Positions 17,433-25,744 of a DNA stretch of 25,744 nt are shown here, piece after piece (the stretch's first letter is position 1; every line of letters begins with the position of its first letter). Location: the NCBI GenBank assembly GCA_027577415.1, contig JANBQS010000223.1, positions 1-25,744 of the forward strand, in the 5' to 3' direction. Both the position numbers and the translations under genes were made by a program. The notes under the pieces are model-generated. The model had not been told where the DNA came from, did no database searches, and saw only the letters and a list, made by a program, of their open reading frames with translations. This DNA is from Coemansia sp. RSA 922 (taxonomy: Eukaryota > Kickxellomycota > Kickxellomycetes > Kickxellales > Kickxellaceae).

Positions 17433-19946
17433 ATGTACGAGTTGATTATTGCAGTTCCCTTGTTTTGCCTGTTTTTTGTGCTTTCCCGCATGACTGCGGG
17501 CCCGCCCACTGGCCAGACAGGGGTTAAATTGAATATGCCATCCGCCACCGACAAGCGCACCTCCGACGACATGCCAGAAGATGACACAGACACCCCGTCG
17601 GCCAGGGAGAGATCCAGTTTCGATGGTCAAGGCTACGCCGACAACTCTCTGGCACAAGTTGTGTCAGCGGTAATCTCTGCCAACGTGGTTACCCGTCATC
17701 GCGAATGTAAGGACTGCTCGCGGTATTGTACGGAGCTGTATGACGCCAAGCTAGAAATGGTTTCGGCTCTGAGAAGCTACCAGAGTCACAGTGCCCGTCG
17801 CAATACCGATTACGGCGTCCAATTGTCGCGCAGGCTTCGCGATGTTCTATTCAGTGCTATTAAAGCATTTAGGGCCATGGGATACGATGCTCGGTGTCAC
17901 GCCTGGACGCACTACCATGATTACGCGACGCCAGCCACGGGCAAGAGCACGGCAGCTACATCAGCGCCGGCCAACGATACCAGCGTGGCCGCCAACGCGT
18001 CGTCTTTCACTGGTTGTCTCCTAGGCGACAGGTCCCCTGCTGGTCGTACTCAGACCGCGACATCGCCAGTGGCTCCGATTCTACCTGCGTCATCTCTGAC
18101 CACAGCGCCGCTAGTAGGTGATACTACGTCGGCTCCTTCTCAGGACGCAACGACTTTTGAGGCTACTACGACGCCAGCTCCCTTCCAGGTTGCAGCGGCG
18201 TCAACGGACACTACTCCGGTGGCTTCTTATCAGGTCGCAGCACCCTTAGCGCCATCCAACAACGGCGCCTCTCTCGGCTTGAACCCTGCTGGCCAGGGTG
18301 CAACAGAGGAGCATACCCCCGCACCACCGGTAAACTTCACTGCCTACCGCCTGCTGTCCAAGACACGCGCTCCTTCTACGGGTGTGAAGCGCGCTCGCCA
18401 GACGCCATCATTTATAGCCAGGAGGCTACAAAAGGTCGTAGTTGTTAAGCAGCGCAACCCCGCCGACAGATCCAAAATTACGAGGATTGCAGTTCCAATT
18501 CGCACTCGACAAAGCCTCAAGGGTCGGTACCGCTCCTTGGGTATGCGACATTACCTGGGGCTCTTAGGTCTCGGCTTGAGCAGGGTTAATTGGGTCAGTA
18601 TTAGGCAGCGGTTTACTAACTCTGTCGACGCTGTTCGGCTCGGCAGTGGGATGACCCTTCGCGACAATCGGCTCCGGCGCAGGCGCCGCACTTTATCCGT
18701 CAATGAAATACGCGCCCGTCAGCGGCAGCGCGCCCGTAAAGAGATGCGCGCCAGCCAGCGACTGCGTAAGTATCCTGCCACTACGCCCGATATCAATGTG
18801 ATCCCTGCGACTCCGCCTGCTATCCCCAACGGCGGTGGTGCTACTGGTTGGTTCCCTGTCGGTTGGACCAATTTCGGCCAGGGTGCTCGGACCGACGTTA
18901 CTACGCCTGCTGCATCGACCGATGTTACTATGTCTGCTCATGCCCAGATCGCAACGACATCAGCGCCTCCTACTCTGACTGGACCCACTCAGACTATTAC
19001 TCCAATCGGTCCTACTCAGGCCACTTTTATGACAGCGACTCCTGCTCTATCTACTGCGTTTGCGCCGACTGGCATTGCGCCGACTGGCATTCCGCCAGCG
19101 GCTCCGGCTGCCTCTACACAGACCGCTCTAGCCCCAACTGCTTTTGTTTTGCCAGCGGCTCCAGTTCCATCAGGCATTGCTCAGACAAGTTTCTCCCCGG
19201 CCGCAGCCATGCCAGCGAATCCTACTCAGGCTGCTTTCGGCCTATCTGCTCTTGCTCAGGCTGCGGCTATGTCAGCGGCTCCGGCTCCCACTGGCCTTGC
19301 TCAGACCACTATCGCGACGCCGGCTTATAATCCGCCTACGACTTTTGTTGGTCAGACCGGTCCTACTCAGTTCACATCCATGCCAGCGGTTCCGACCGGT
19401 CCTGCTCCGACCGGCTCTGCTCCACCTGCTACCACTTTTACCTTTACGAGCACCTCGGGGTCAAGCCGCACTCAGCCGCTAACCAACATATCTGTTCAAC
19501 GCGGAAGTGGCGGTAGAGGCCGCCAAAGTGGACGTCTCAGCAATAGGTCAGGCAAGGTTGGTGCTAATCAGCAAGCGAGGCCAGCAGAACCTCCTGCGAA
19601 CACCTATGTCTATCGCTATAGCCTGGAGCGAGGAAAAGTTATGAACAAACTGTATAAGCTCCTGGATATGTACGGTTGGCTCATAGATCGACGTCGGCGC
19701 CTTGGTACCATGGAAGCTACAACTTACACTGTGACGATCGATAGGATGTACTATGCGCTCGTTTATTTCATCGTCGTCGACTTCAGTGGCCCTCTTGACT
19801 CGGATGAGCTAAAGGTGCAGCTGAAGGAGTTGTATCGGGCTGACGACACAACTATACAAGCCAGGCACCAGGAGTTTGTCGAAAGAGGTCTAGTCACGGC
19901 TATCCAGGTGATAGACATGGACCTTTTTGAGATAGTAAAGGATTAG
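17433..19946 (+). CDS. orphan 837-aa Ala/Thr/Pro-repeat protein with basic centre
   Basis: A single-exon gene starting MYELIIAVPLFCLFFVLS, a hydrophobic segment (4-18) that may be a signal anchor. Residues 90-99 hold a Cys cluster (ECKDCSRYC). A helical, basic stretch follows (103-150), then a low-complexity Thr/Ala/Ser/Pro region (165-300). Residues 318-446 are strongly basic, including RLRRRRR (413-419) and repeated RQRARKEMR-like text that could be a nuclear signal or nucleic-acid-binding surface. A second repeat region (about 455-680) has loose units built on APTGxAQT and PAAPxP, and a GRGR patch follows (693-700). The C-terminus (724-837) looks globular, with YRYSLERGKVMNKLYKLLDM. The start at 17433 follows a TATA-like box and CT-rich leader. 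A basic protein with a membrane-type N-terminus is unusual; initiation at M20 would remove the anchor. I do not recognise the family. Confidence 0.72.
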   Translation: MYELIIAVPLFCLFFVLSRMTAGPPTGQTGVKLNMPSATDKRTSDDMPEDDTDTPSARERSSFDGQGYADNSLAQVVSAVISANVVTRHRECKDCSRYCTELYDAKLEMVSALRSYQSHSARRNTDYGVQLSRRLRDVLFSAIKAFRAMGYDARCHAWTHYHDYATPATGKSTAATSAPANDTSVAANASSFTGCLLGDRSPAGRTQTATSPVAPILPASSLTTAPLVGDTTSAPSQDATTFEATTTPAPFQVAAASTDTTPVASYQVAAPLAPSNNGASLGLNPAGQGATEEHTPAPPVNFTAYRLLSKTRAPSTGVKRARQTPSFIARRLQKVVVVKQRNPADRSKITRIAVPIRTRQSLKGRYRSLGMRHYLGLLGLGLSRVNWVSIRQRFTNSVDAVRLGSGMTLRDNRLRRRRRTLSVNEIRARQRQRARKEMRASQRLRKYPATTPDINVIPATPPAIPNGGGATGWFPVGWTNFGQGARTDVTTPAASTDVTMSAHAQIATTSAPPTLTGPTQTITPIGPTQATFMTATPALSTAFAPTGIAPTGIPPAAPAASTQTALAPTAFVLPAAPVPSGIAQTSFSPAAAMPANPTQAAFGLSALAQAAAMSAAPAPTGLAQTTIATPAYNPPTTFVGQTGPTQFTSMPAVPTGPAPTGSAPPATTFTFTSTSGSSRTQPLTNISVQRGSGGRGRQSGRLSNRSGKVGANQQARPAEPPANTYVYRYSLERGKVMNKLYKLLDMYGWLIDRRRRLGTMEATTYTVTIDRMYYALVYFIVVDFSGPLDSDELKVQLKELYRADDTTIQARHQEFVERGLVTAIQVIDMDLFEIVKD

Positions 19947-20290
19947 CGCCTATAGGTAGTGTCGTTCTCTACACTCCTCCCATCGTCTGTGGCAGAGTTC
20001 TCTCGATAGGAACGGCGGATCCAACGACGCACTATTCGCTATCAAAAGCCCAACTACCTTTTCACTTTTCACTAGTACATATTTTATTTCATCTTTAGCT
20101 TAGTATCAACAAGTTCATCTATACCTACAGATACTGCGAACATACACTGAACTATGTGCATTTCTTAAAGAGTAGAAAAATAAATAAATAACGAAGATCG
20201 AAAAGCAGAACAGCAAAGTGATATTTTGATCACTTGGCTATGATTGAACGCTGAGATCAAATAGGTATCGCTATTTTGAACACGAATCAG
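19947..20290. other. 3' flank of the 837-aa gene
   Basis: A/T-rich sequence with AAATAAATAAATAA at about 20177-20190, a likely polyadenylation region for the plus-strand gene. AAGTGAT...ATCACTT at about 20215-20235 can form a 7-bp hairpin. No gene is visible. Confidence 0.4.
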
Positions 20291-20829
20291 TCAGTGGGCT
20301 CGTGTAAGCTTTGGCGCTTGCTTAAACACAATCCCTAACTCCAACACCATGTACAGTCTGGCGGTCGTAGAGGCTTTCTTTTGCTCGGGCAGACCTGTCA
20401 CAACATTGTTAGAAAATGTATTTTTTTAAATAACAGTCGTATCTCGGATACAAAAAATCTGTTGAAACTGCTAGCTGCTGGGGAAATTAATGGCGGCTTA
20501 TTTGGCCATTAGATGTGAGGATAGAAAGAGCACAAAACTTGGGAAAACAACCTCAAAGTGTGAAGAGGCGTAGAAGCCTGTGCGTAGGATATGGTTGTCT
20601 ACTCGAGCATTTGAGGCGTGAACTGCTTAATAGGCGAGTATCTGCCGAGGTATTGGGTGTCAATCTTGTCAGTGAGTAGCACGATCTGAGTCGTAATAGA
20701 CATATCGTTCTTGTTTAGAGCAATGAGCGAAAGTGTTAATGGCTTTTGTCTGTTGTAGGTATTGCCTTTGTTGCTCAAACCCCTCGCGTAGAACAGTTTC
20801 AACGGTAAAGTTCTGCCGTGCTTTTTGGA
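20291..20829 (-). other. orphan exon-like segments of an unidentified spliced gene
   Basis: Two blocks on the minus strand look coding. The first begins at 20829, after a poly-pyrimidine tract and ATTACAG. It is open in two frames: QKARQNFTVETVLREGFEQQ in one, and SITTQIVLLTDKIDTQYLGR in the other, to a TAG at 20599. The second begins at 20394, after a textbook acceptor (TTTCTAACAATGTTGTGACAG with a CTAAC branch point). It reads LPEQKKASTTARLYMVLELG and ends at TGA 20293-20291. A moderate donor (GTAGAC, 20602) could link them, though it joins to a different frame of the second block. No ATG-bearing first exon fits in the roughly 100 nt before the GH5 stop, so the gene may be 5'-truncated or frameshifted. 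Function unknown. Confidence 0.35.
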
Positions 20830-20933
20830 CTGTAATGGTTTGGAAAAAAAAAAAGATACATTTAAATGTAGAAAATATATGTAAGGCGGCAAGTTGTACC
20901 TGGCTCACAGCGTATGGATACTGTCAGCTAGTC

Positions 20934-22967
20934 CTAGTACTTGCAAATAGGCGAAAATTCTCTGTTTGTCAGGGGTTGAGGTATCCATGAGCGGTCCAGC
21001 CCCTCCAAGAATGACCACTCAGGCGATGCCTCTGTTTTAAAGCACCAAAAGATCCAGCCAGCTCCTCCCAATTCATAAGCATCCAGCTGAGCCTCGGCAA
21101 ACCTTCTCCTTGCCTCGTTCTCTCGTCCCCTCAACGCTGTCTGCGGTAATGCCAACGACCACTCGCCGACGATAATGGGGAAAGATGTAGAGTTGGCCCT
21201 CAAATCCCTTCCATTCTGACACACGAGCCGCAAATGTCTCTCCAGCGGCCAATCATCGATATTGCGATCAAACACATGGTACAGATGCGCATCCAGCCAC
21301 GCGTCGGCATACTTGGAATTCCAGTCCTGTGGCCACCGCGACTGCCACCAGCTGAACTCCTTGAACCCGCGATCTACGATAGAGATGACTGGCGGTGTTT
21401 TACCTAGTCCTTTGGATATTAGTATGTGGCCACCGGTATCGTATTCCCAGAGCTGTCCGAAATCTAACGAATCGATGAACGGCTCATTCAACATGTCTAC
21501 AGCGTCGGTGGTAGCCAGTATAATAGGGTCGCTGGCGATGTATTTGAGCATCGTTTGCAGCGCGCGTTTGGATAACAAAACGTTGCGCTGGTCCTTTGTC
21601 CAATTCACGCCGTTAGTCGACCCCGAATTGTCGAATCCGTTTTGACTGCCTGGCGCTGTATGCATATCCGGGATAACCTTTAACCCATGTCTGTTAGCCC
21701 AATACACGAGTCGCTTGAAATAGGGCAGACCGCCACGAACATATCCTTCGTCTGAATCGACAAACTCCCAGTGACCAATGGGGATACGCAAGTGAGTGAT
21801 CCCCGCTGCTGCCAAACGTTGGATCTCGGACTCGGTGACCCACGACTCCCAGTGCTGCCGCATCAGACTTAGCGTAGCCTCGGGGCCCAATCGGTTGCAG
21901 AGCTGTAAATAGTCGTTTGGTTTGGGTTCGGGAATGGCAGCGATAAGCGATGGTGTTATCCAAAACTCGGGAACTAGGAATCCGCCAATATTGACGCCGC
22001 GCACCATACTGTGTCCATGATATCCCATGCCCATGCCGCTGCCCGGCTCTTGTCTTACGTCGCCCAGTACATCTTGCGTCGGCATTGTCATTAGATCGGT
22101 TGCATATTGGCTGGCAGGCATGCGGATGACTCCACCCGCCCGCTGCGTGTCATTATGGACATTGGCGTCCACCGCAGAGCAAGACGCGTTGTAGCAAAGA
22201 ACAGCTGACGACGCGCGCACCATTTCTGTAGTGGCGGGTGCGGGGGACGAAAGTAGTATTTTGGGCTGGCTTTTGGTTGCGGAGGTCGAATGTGCGGTTG
22301 GGGCTACTGAACTGGCGGCTGCTACATTGGTCTCAGCCGTAGTTGGCACGAGACTATTACTGCTCAAGTCGCTCAGCGCACCACCCATTGCCGAGATAGT
22401 GTCTAAGATCTCGGAAAATACAGGCCAATTCTCGCCTAACGCTGCAGGGATATCTTTTTCGGGTGGCTGTGGATCTGTGAGAGCGGTTGGCTCGAGAGGT
22501 CGCTTGAGCGTTGGCGGTGGTGGGTGTGGAGTAGATGGCGGCCCAAACTCTAAAGCACTGCCGAAATCTGTATTGCTAATAATATCCTCCGATTCGCTCA
22601 TGGATTTGGGCTTAGAGGGGCGCTGCGCTACAATGTTGGGTGGACTGCCATTGTTGCCGCCGTGTGCAACTGCTGGCCTTGATAGCTGTTTGACTGCCTG
22701 GGGTGGGTACGGCGGAGCTCCGGGTGGCGCCGACGGGTAACGCAGGGCGGGCGGATTTAACCGAGGCGGTGGATTTCCTAGAGGGCCTCGTGCTGGCTCA
22801 CGCGCTTGCACTGGTGCTTGCACTGGCATCCGCTTGATGTCATGAGTATACTGATGCGGAAGGTCTTGGTCGAGGGGATTCTGACGCAATGGCTCGCCTC
22901 CTGACCCTCGACCATGTTGAGCTGCTGCCAATATGGCGAGGCACGCAATGCTTATGACGTACCGCAT
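20934..22967 (-). CDS. GH5 exo-beta-1,3-glucanase-type glycosidase with long N-terminal extension
   Basis: A 677-aa secreted enzyme. MRYVISIACLAILAAAQHG is a clear signal peptide. A Pro-rich stretch and a Ser/Thr/Ala-rich stretch (about 30-310) precede the catalytic domain (about 320-677), which starts RGVNIGGFLVPEFWITPSL. GH5 hallmarks are HTAPGSQNGFDNSG, the acid/base Glu495 in NEP and the nucleophile Glu602 in GEWS. The sequence resembles GH5 subfamily 9 (yeast Exg1-like), which trims or transglycosylates beta-1,3-glucan in the cell wall. The extension may act as a wall-spanning, O-glycosylated linker; that is inference. The start is the first ATG in an upstream frame that stays open, without Met, for 49 more codons. 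The C-terminus aligns with the neighbour (IPQPLTNREFSPICKY against IPNPPVGSAFDICPA), so it is complete. It lies 625 nt downstream of its paralogue. Confidence 0.9.
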   Translation of the reverse strand: MRYVISIACLAILAAAQHGRGSGGEPLRQNPLDQDLPHQYTHDIKRMPVQAPVQAREPARGPLGNPPPRLNPPALRYPSAPPGAPPYPPQAVKQLSRPAVAHGGNNGSPPNIVAQRPSKPKSMSESEDIISNTDFGSALEFGPPSTPHPPPPTLKRPLEPTALTDPQPPEKDIPAALGENWPVFSEILDTISAMGGALSDLSSNSLVPTTAETNVAAASSVAPTAHSTSATKSQPKILLSSPAPATTEMVRASSAVLCYNASCSAVDANVHNDTQRAGGVIRMPASQYATDLMTMPTQDVLGDVRQEPGSGMGMGYHGHSMVRGVNIGGFLVPEFWITPSLIAAIPEPKPNDYLQLCNRLGPEATLSLMRQHWESWVTESEIQRLAAAGITHLRIPIGHWEFVDSDEGYVRGGLPYFKRLVYWANRHGLKVIPDMHTAPGSQNGFDNSGSTNGVNWTKDQRNVLLSKRALQTMLKYIASDPIILATTDAVDMLNEPFIDSLDFGQLWEYDTGGHILISKGLGKTPPVISIVDRGFKEFSWWQSRWPQDWNSKYADAWLDAHLYHVFDRNIDDWPLERHLRLVCQNGRDLRANSTSFPIIVGEWSLALPQTALRGRENEARRRFAEAQLDAYELGGAGWIFWCFKTEASPEWSFLEGLDRSWIPQPLTNREFSPICKY

Positions 22968-23592
22968 CAGCAAGAAATAAAAAAAACCTACGACGGCACA
23001 AACTGTGAGTACAACAAAATATTGGTCAAAATTATCGACTAGAGTGAATAAAAAAATGTACGAAATGAGGATACTCAGATAAAAAAAAAAGGATACGAGT
23101 AATGACTTTCTCACCCTCGTATGTTGAATTCTTGGCGTAGTAGCAAACCGCTCAAATGGTCAGTAATTTGGTTTAAACGACTACGTCAACTATTACGAAG
23201 GAAATGCTCACCTGAGAGCTAATACATCTGCTTGAAACCAAGCGCGCCCCTTTTTGTTCCAGAAGGAAAATCTACCCCCTCACTCGGTGCTAGAGTCGTC
23301 AGACTTTTTCGACTCAGCTCTTGCGACAGGTTTCTGGTGTATCCCCGCACCACTTGTGATATTCGGATATTCTGCTTTTTAGATATACTGCAAAGCAAGT
23401 CCACAGAGGAGGGGCGACAGTAGCAAGTACTAGCTACGAAAAAAGGATGCGTGCGAGCCTAAGACATTTTGCACAGTAGACCTTGGTCCTCTTCCCCCTT
23501 CCAATATGATATATGTGTGGGGGGTATATGAATACTACTCAGCAAGTGATTGTTGTTGTCGTATAGGTGAGTTTATTACTTCAGAACACTGG
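22968..23592. other. intergenic region between the two GH5 genes
   Basis: It contains the promoter of the downstream GH5 gene and the 3' end of the upstream one. On the minus strand the first 150 nt before the GH5 ATG are T-rich and open but lack a Met. No other gene is seen; a minus-strand frame at about 23219-23404 has no ATG start. Confidence 0.4.
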
Positions 23593-24855
23593 CTAAGCCG
23601 GACATATGTCAAAGGCTGACCCAACAGGTGGATTAGGGATAATTCCAGCCTGAGCCAACTTGATATAGTTCCACGAGTCGGCGTTTTCAGTCTTAAAGTT
23701 CCAAAAGATCCAGCCATTAGCCTTTTCGTAAGCTTGAAGTTGTGCCATAGCAAAGTTGCGCATAAACATTCGTCTTTCCACATTCCAAGTGCTCAAGTCC
23801 TCCTGCCCCGCACATGTACTACCCGGCAAAACTGACTTGGTAGTAAGATACGTGCCATCCCATCGAGCGCCGCGCTGGAAGCCGTTCAGCCATCTCGCGC
23901 AGTCAGTGGTCGCGAGGCTGAACTCGCCGCAGATTGTAGGCGACCGAGTATTAAACTGTTTGAGCTTTTCGCCATCAGCACATGCCTTTGACAAGTGCGA
24001 ATCATAAGAGAGCCTTAGCGAGTCCTCGGAGAATACGTGGTATATGTGAGTATCCAGGTACGACCCTGTCATGTTTGCCGGCACTAGTTCGCTCCACTCG
24101 CTTACCGGCAAAAACGCGTCATGGAAGACCAATGTGATACGTGGAGCCATCGATTTGACCAACTGGTATGCCTGCAAGTAGTACTGAGTTATTACTCCCT
24201 TGGGTACACCCCAATTGGCTGGCTCATTGACAGCTTGAATAGCAGCGACCGACCGATGCTCGTTAGCTATCCTGGCAAGCACTGCCAGAGAATCAAGCGA
24301 TTGTCGAATATCGCTTGGGCGCTTAGCCCAACTAATCTCACCACGCTGACCAGAGTTATCGAACCCGTTTTGCGATCCAGGAACGCCGTGCAAGTCCAGA
24401 ATTACACGCAAGTTATAGGCGGCCGCCCAGTCTAGAATTCGCCTCAAGTACGGGATCTGGCCCTGGACATAGGGCTCTGACAAGTCTGGAGCAAGCGCCC
24501 AGTATCCGATAGGGATTCGCAATGTGTTGATGTGCATACTGGCCAGCGTACTGATATCGGATTCTTGTACCCAGCTCGCCCAATGAGCATTCAGGCGGCG
24601 CATGCACTCTGGCTTTCCCAGTACTGTGCAATAGCTCCATTCGTCGACTACGGGAGACAGTGGCGTGAGCTCCCACTCGCTGAAAAGCGATGGAGTAATC
24701 CATGGCTCTAGCACGAATAGGCCGCCTAGATTGACGCCCCGGACTACGTCGACAGGATGTCGCCTGGGTTCATGAACTGTAGCCGCGTCTGCAACACCCT
24801 TTGGCGAACTAACGACGACTGTGAGCAGGGTAGCAAGCAAGGGTCTGAAATGCAT
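23593..24855 (-). CDS. secreted GH5 exo-beta-1,3-glucanase-type glycosidase
   Basis: A 420-aa protein with signal peptide MHFRPLLATLLTVVVSS and, almost at once, the catalytic domain (RGVNLGGLFVLEPWITPSL, from about residue 36). DLHGVPGSQNGFDNSGQRG, acid/base Glu211 (NEP) and nucleophile Glu311 (GEFS) are all in place, as in yeast Exg1-type GH5_9 enzymes that hydrolyse beta-1,3-glucan from the non-reducing end. Length is normal for the family. The start is the first ATG; it follows a splice-acceptor-like CCTTCACAG by one base, so a 5' UTR intron or a small upstream exon is possible. It is a tandem paralogue of the gene at 20934-22967 on the same strand, without that protein's linker. It probably acts in wall remodelling during growth, branching or spore formation. 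Confidence 0.92.
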   Translation of the reverse strand: MHFRPLLATLLTVVVSSPKGVADAATVHEPRRHPVDVVRGVNLGGLFVLEPWITPSLFSEWELTPLSPVVDEWSYCTVLGKPECMRRLNAHWASWVQESDISTLASMHINTLRIPIGYWALAPDLSEPYVQGQIPYLRRILDWAAAYNLRVILDLHGVPGSQNGFDNSGQRGEISWAKRPSDIRQSLDSLAVLARIANEHRSVAAIQAVNEPANWGVPKGVITQYYLQAYQLVKSMAPRITLVFHDAFLPVSEWSELVPANMTGSYLDTHIYHVFSEDSLRLSYDSHLSKACADGEKLKQFNTRSPTICGEFSLATTDCARWLNGFQRGARWDGTYLTTKSVLPGSTCAGQEDLSTWNVERRMFMRNFAMAQLQAYEKANGWIFWNFKTENADSWNYIKLAQAGIIPNPPVGSAFDICPA

Positions 24856-25593
24856 CCTGTGAAGGAATATAGAAAGAATATTAAAAATTAGAAAGATAAT
24901 ATCAGTGTTATGAATAGAAGGAAGATACAGCAGAAACTGGTGGTTGACAGACAGGAAAGTGGGAAAAAAAAAGAGGGAATAGCGAGTGTGTTTAATATCT
25001 ATGCTGCTGCGGCCTGAAAGAAACACGCGTTAAAAGTGGCTGTGGAGCACAATTCACTGGTTCCGGTTCGTTTCATGTCAGTAGGCCCAAGCACAATGAC
25101 AATATCACTGCTTGGTCGGTGCTTGTTTTTCGCTTGCCACATCTATTTGCTTGGTAAATGCGCATCCCCCTGCTCCCCCGAATCACGGGCAGTCAGATAT
25201 GAAATACAAGCCGCTAGGTGGTCGTAATCCTTGTCGAGGCAGTAAACGTGCAAACAAACCAGTACAAACTAGTAGAACATTGCGGAAAAGTGGAGGGCAG
25301 TGATCGGGACCAAGTGTAAACATTGTCAAAAAAAAAATGGGGACAGGCTTGTTGAAATGGAGGGGTGGATGGTATCAGCAATAGAGCAACGTTTGTCGAT
25401 CGACTTGTAGCTCAGGGATTGGCCTTAATATCCTCAAGCAATATCCCAACGTCCCTGTCGTTTTGCCAGAATATGGTCAACTTGGATAAGTGATATAACA
25501 AAAACGTTGCTTCGAAAATCGATAAAAGCGGGTACCTGACTTGCTATGTGCCTTTCGTCAGCCAATCGACTATCATAAACCCGAACCTCGACA
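24856..25593. other. intergenic between the GH5 gene and the right-edge frame
   Basis: This should hold the GH5 promoter (minus) and that of the possible plus-strand gene. GATAAAAG at 25521-25528 is a TATA-like box 73 nt before ATG 25594, and GCCAATC lies between them. TAGCTCAGGGATTGG at about 25409 resembles a tRNA D-arm, but no matching T-arm follows. No other gene is seen. Confidence 0.35.
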
Positions 25594-25744
25594 ATGCCCT
25601 ATGTTGCCAAAATAGAGCAGCCAGCCACAAGGGGGGGTAGATCATTATTCAGCCAGTGTCGGCAACAAAGCCTCGCTCATTTAGCGCCTCTTTTTGAGTA
25701 CAGAAAAGTCAGCATTAGTAGGGAAAAGTTACAACAAAGGAATT
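25594..25744 (+). CDS. possible 5' end of an unidentified gene (runs off the right edge)
   Basis: ATG 25594 (A at -3) opens a frame of 50 codons that is still open at the window end, beginning MPYVAKIEQPATRGGRSLFS. A TATA-like GATAAAAG lies 73 nt upstream. The sequence has a mixed, plausible composition with several basic residues. The donor-like GGGGGTAGAT near 25634 could instead mark an exon end. The piece is too short to identify and could be chance. Confidence 0.3.
   Translation, partial: MPYVAKIEQPATRGGRSLFSQCRQQSLAHLAPLFEYRKVSISREKLQQRN

Noticed and set aside
22968..23114. N-terminal hydrophobic extension of the GH5 protein
   Set aside because: The frame is open upstream but contains no ATG, and MRYVISIACLAILAAA is already a complete signal peptide.
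25400..25470. tRNA D-arm-like TAGCTCAGGGATTGG
   Set aside because: No T-arm follows within 80 nt and no acceptor stem is present.

Overview
The window looks like nuclear DNA from a filamentous, early-diverging fungus, most likely Kickxellomycotina (Coemansia/Linderina-like). The evidence is a eukaryotic-only spliceosomal helicase (Brr2), two secreted GH5 exo-beta-1,3-glucanase-type enzymes, a membrane-anchored cytochrome P450, fungal-style splice sites (GTAAGT ... CTAAC ... AG), T-rich and TATA promoters, and a gene plus a pseudogene with an F-box-like N-terminus (LPxxIV...PLLWVCxNF) that I associate with an expanded family in that group. The taxonomic call is inference. No RNA gene, CRISPR array or bacterial-type operon is visible.

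Layout. The left edge (1-303, minus) holds the first exon, an intron and the start of exon 2 of an unidentified gene. A compact conserved block follows on the minus strand: an intronless P450 (1180-2718) directly downstream of an intronless 6.7 kb BRR2 gene (2905-9621). From about 9.6 to 16.6 kb the sequence is accessory and decayed. It contains an F-box-like gene that probably stops early (10323-11300), a heavily mutated non-LTR retrotransposon reverse transcriptase relic (about 11505-12610), a 129-codon orphan ORF with a good TATA box (14040-14429), two patches of coding-like but disrupted sequence (14573-14946 and 15262-15578), and a minus-strand pseudogene of the same F-box-like family (15764-16633).

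From 17433 to 19946 there is a single-exon gene for an 837-residue orphan protein: an N-terminal hydrophobic segment, a small Cys cluster, long Ala/Thr/Pro repeats, an Arg-rich centre and a folded-looking C-terminus. Downstream, 20291-20829 (minus) carries what look like orphan spliced exons of an unidentified gene. The right third is a tandem pair of minus-strand GH5 genes. One (20934-22967) has a 300-residue Pro/Ser/Thr-rich extension before its catalytic domain; the other (23593-24855) is a plain secreted enzyme. A possible plus-strand gene starts at 25594 and runs off the right edge.

The genes do not form one pathway. The two GH5 enzymes plausibly act together in cell-wall beta-1,3-glucan remodelling. 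Brr2 (spliceosome) and the P450 (oxidation at the ER membrane) are independent housekeeping or metabolic genes. The most unusual content is the gene graveyard at 10.3-16.6 kb and the orphan repeat protein after it.
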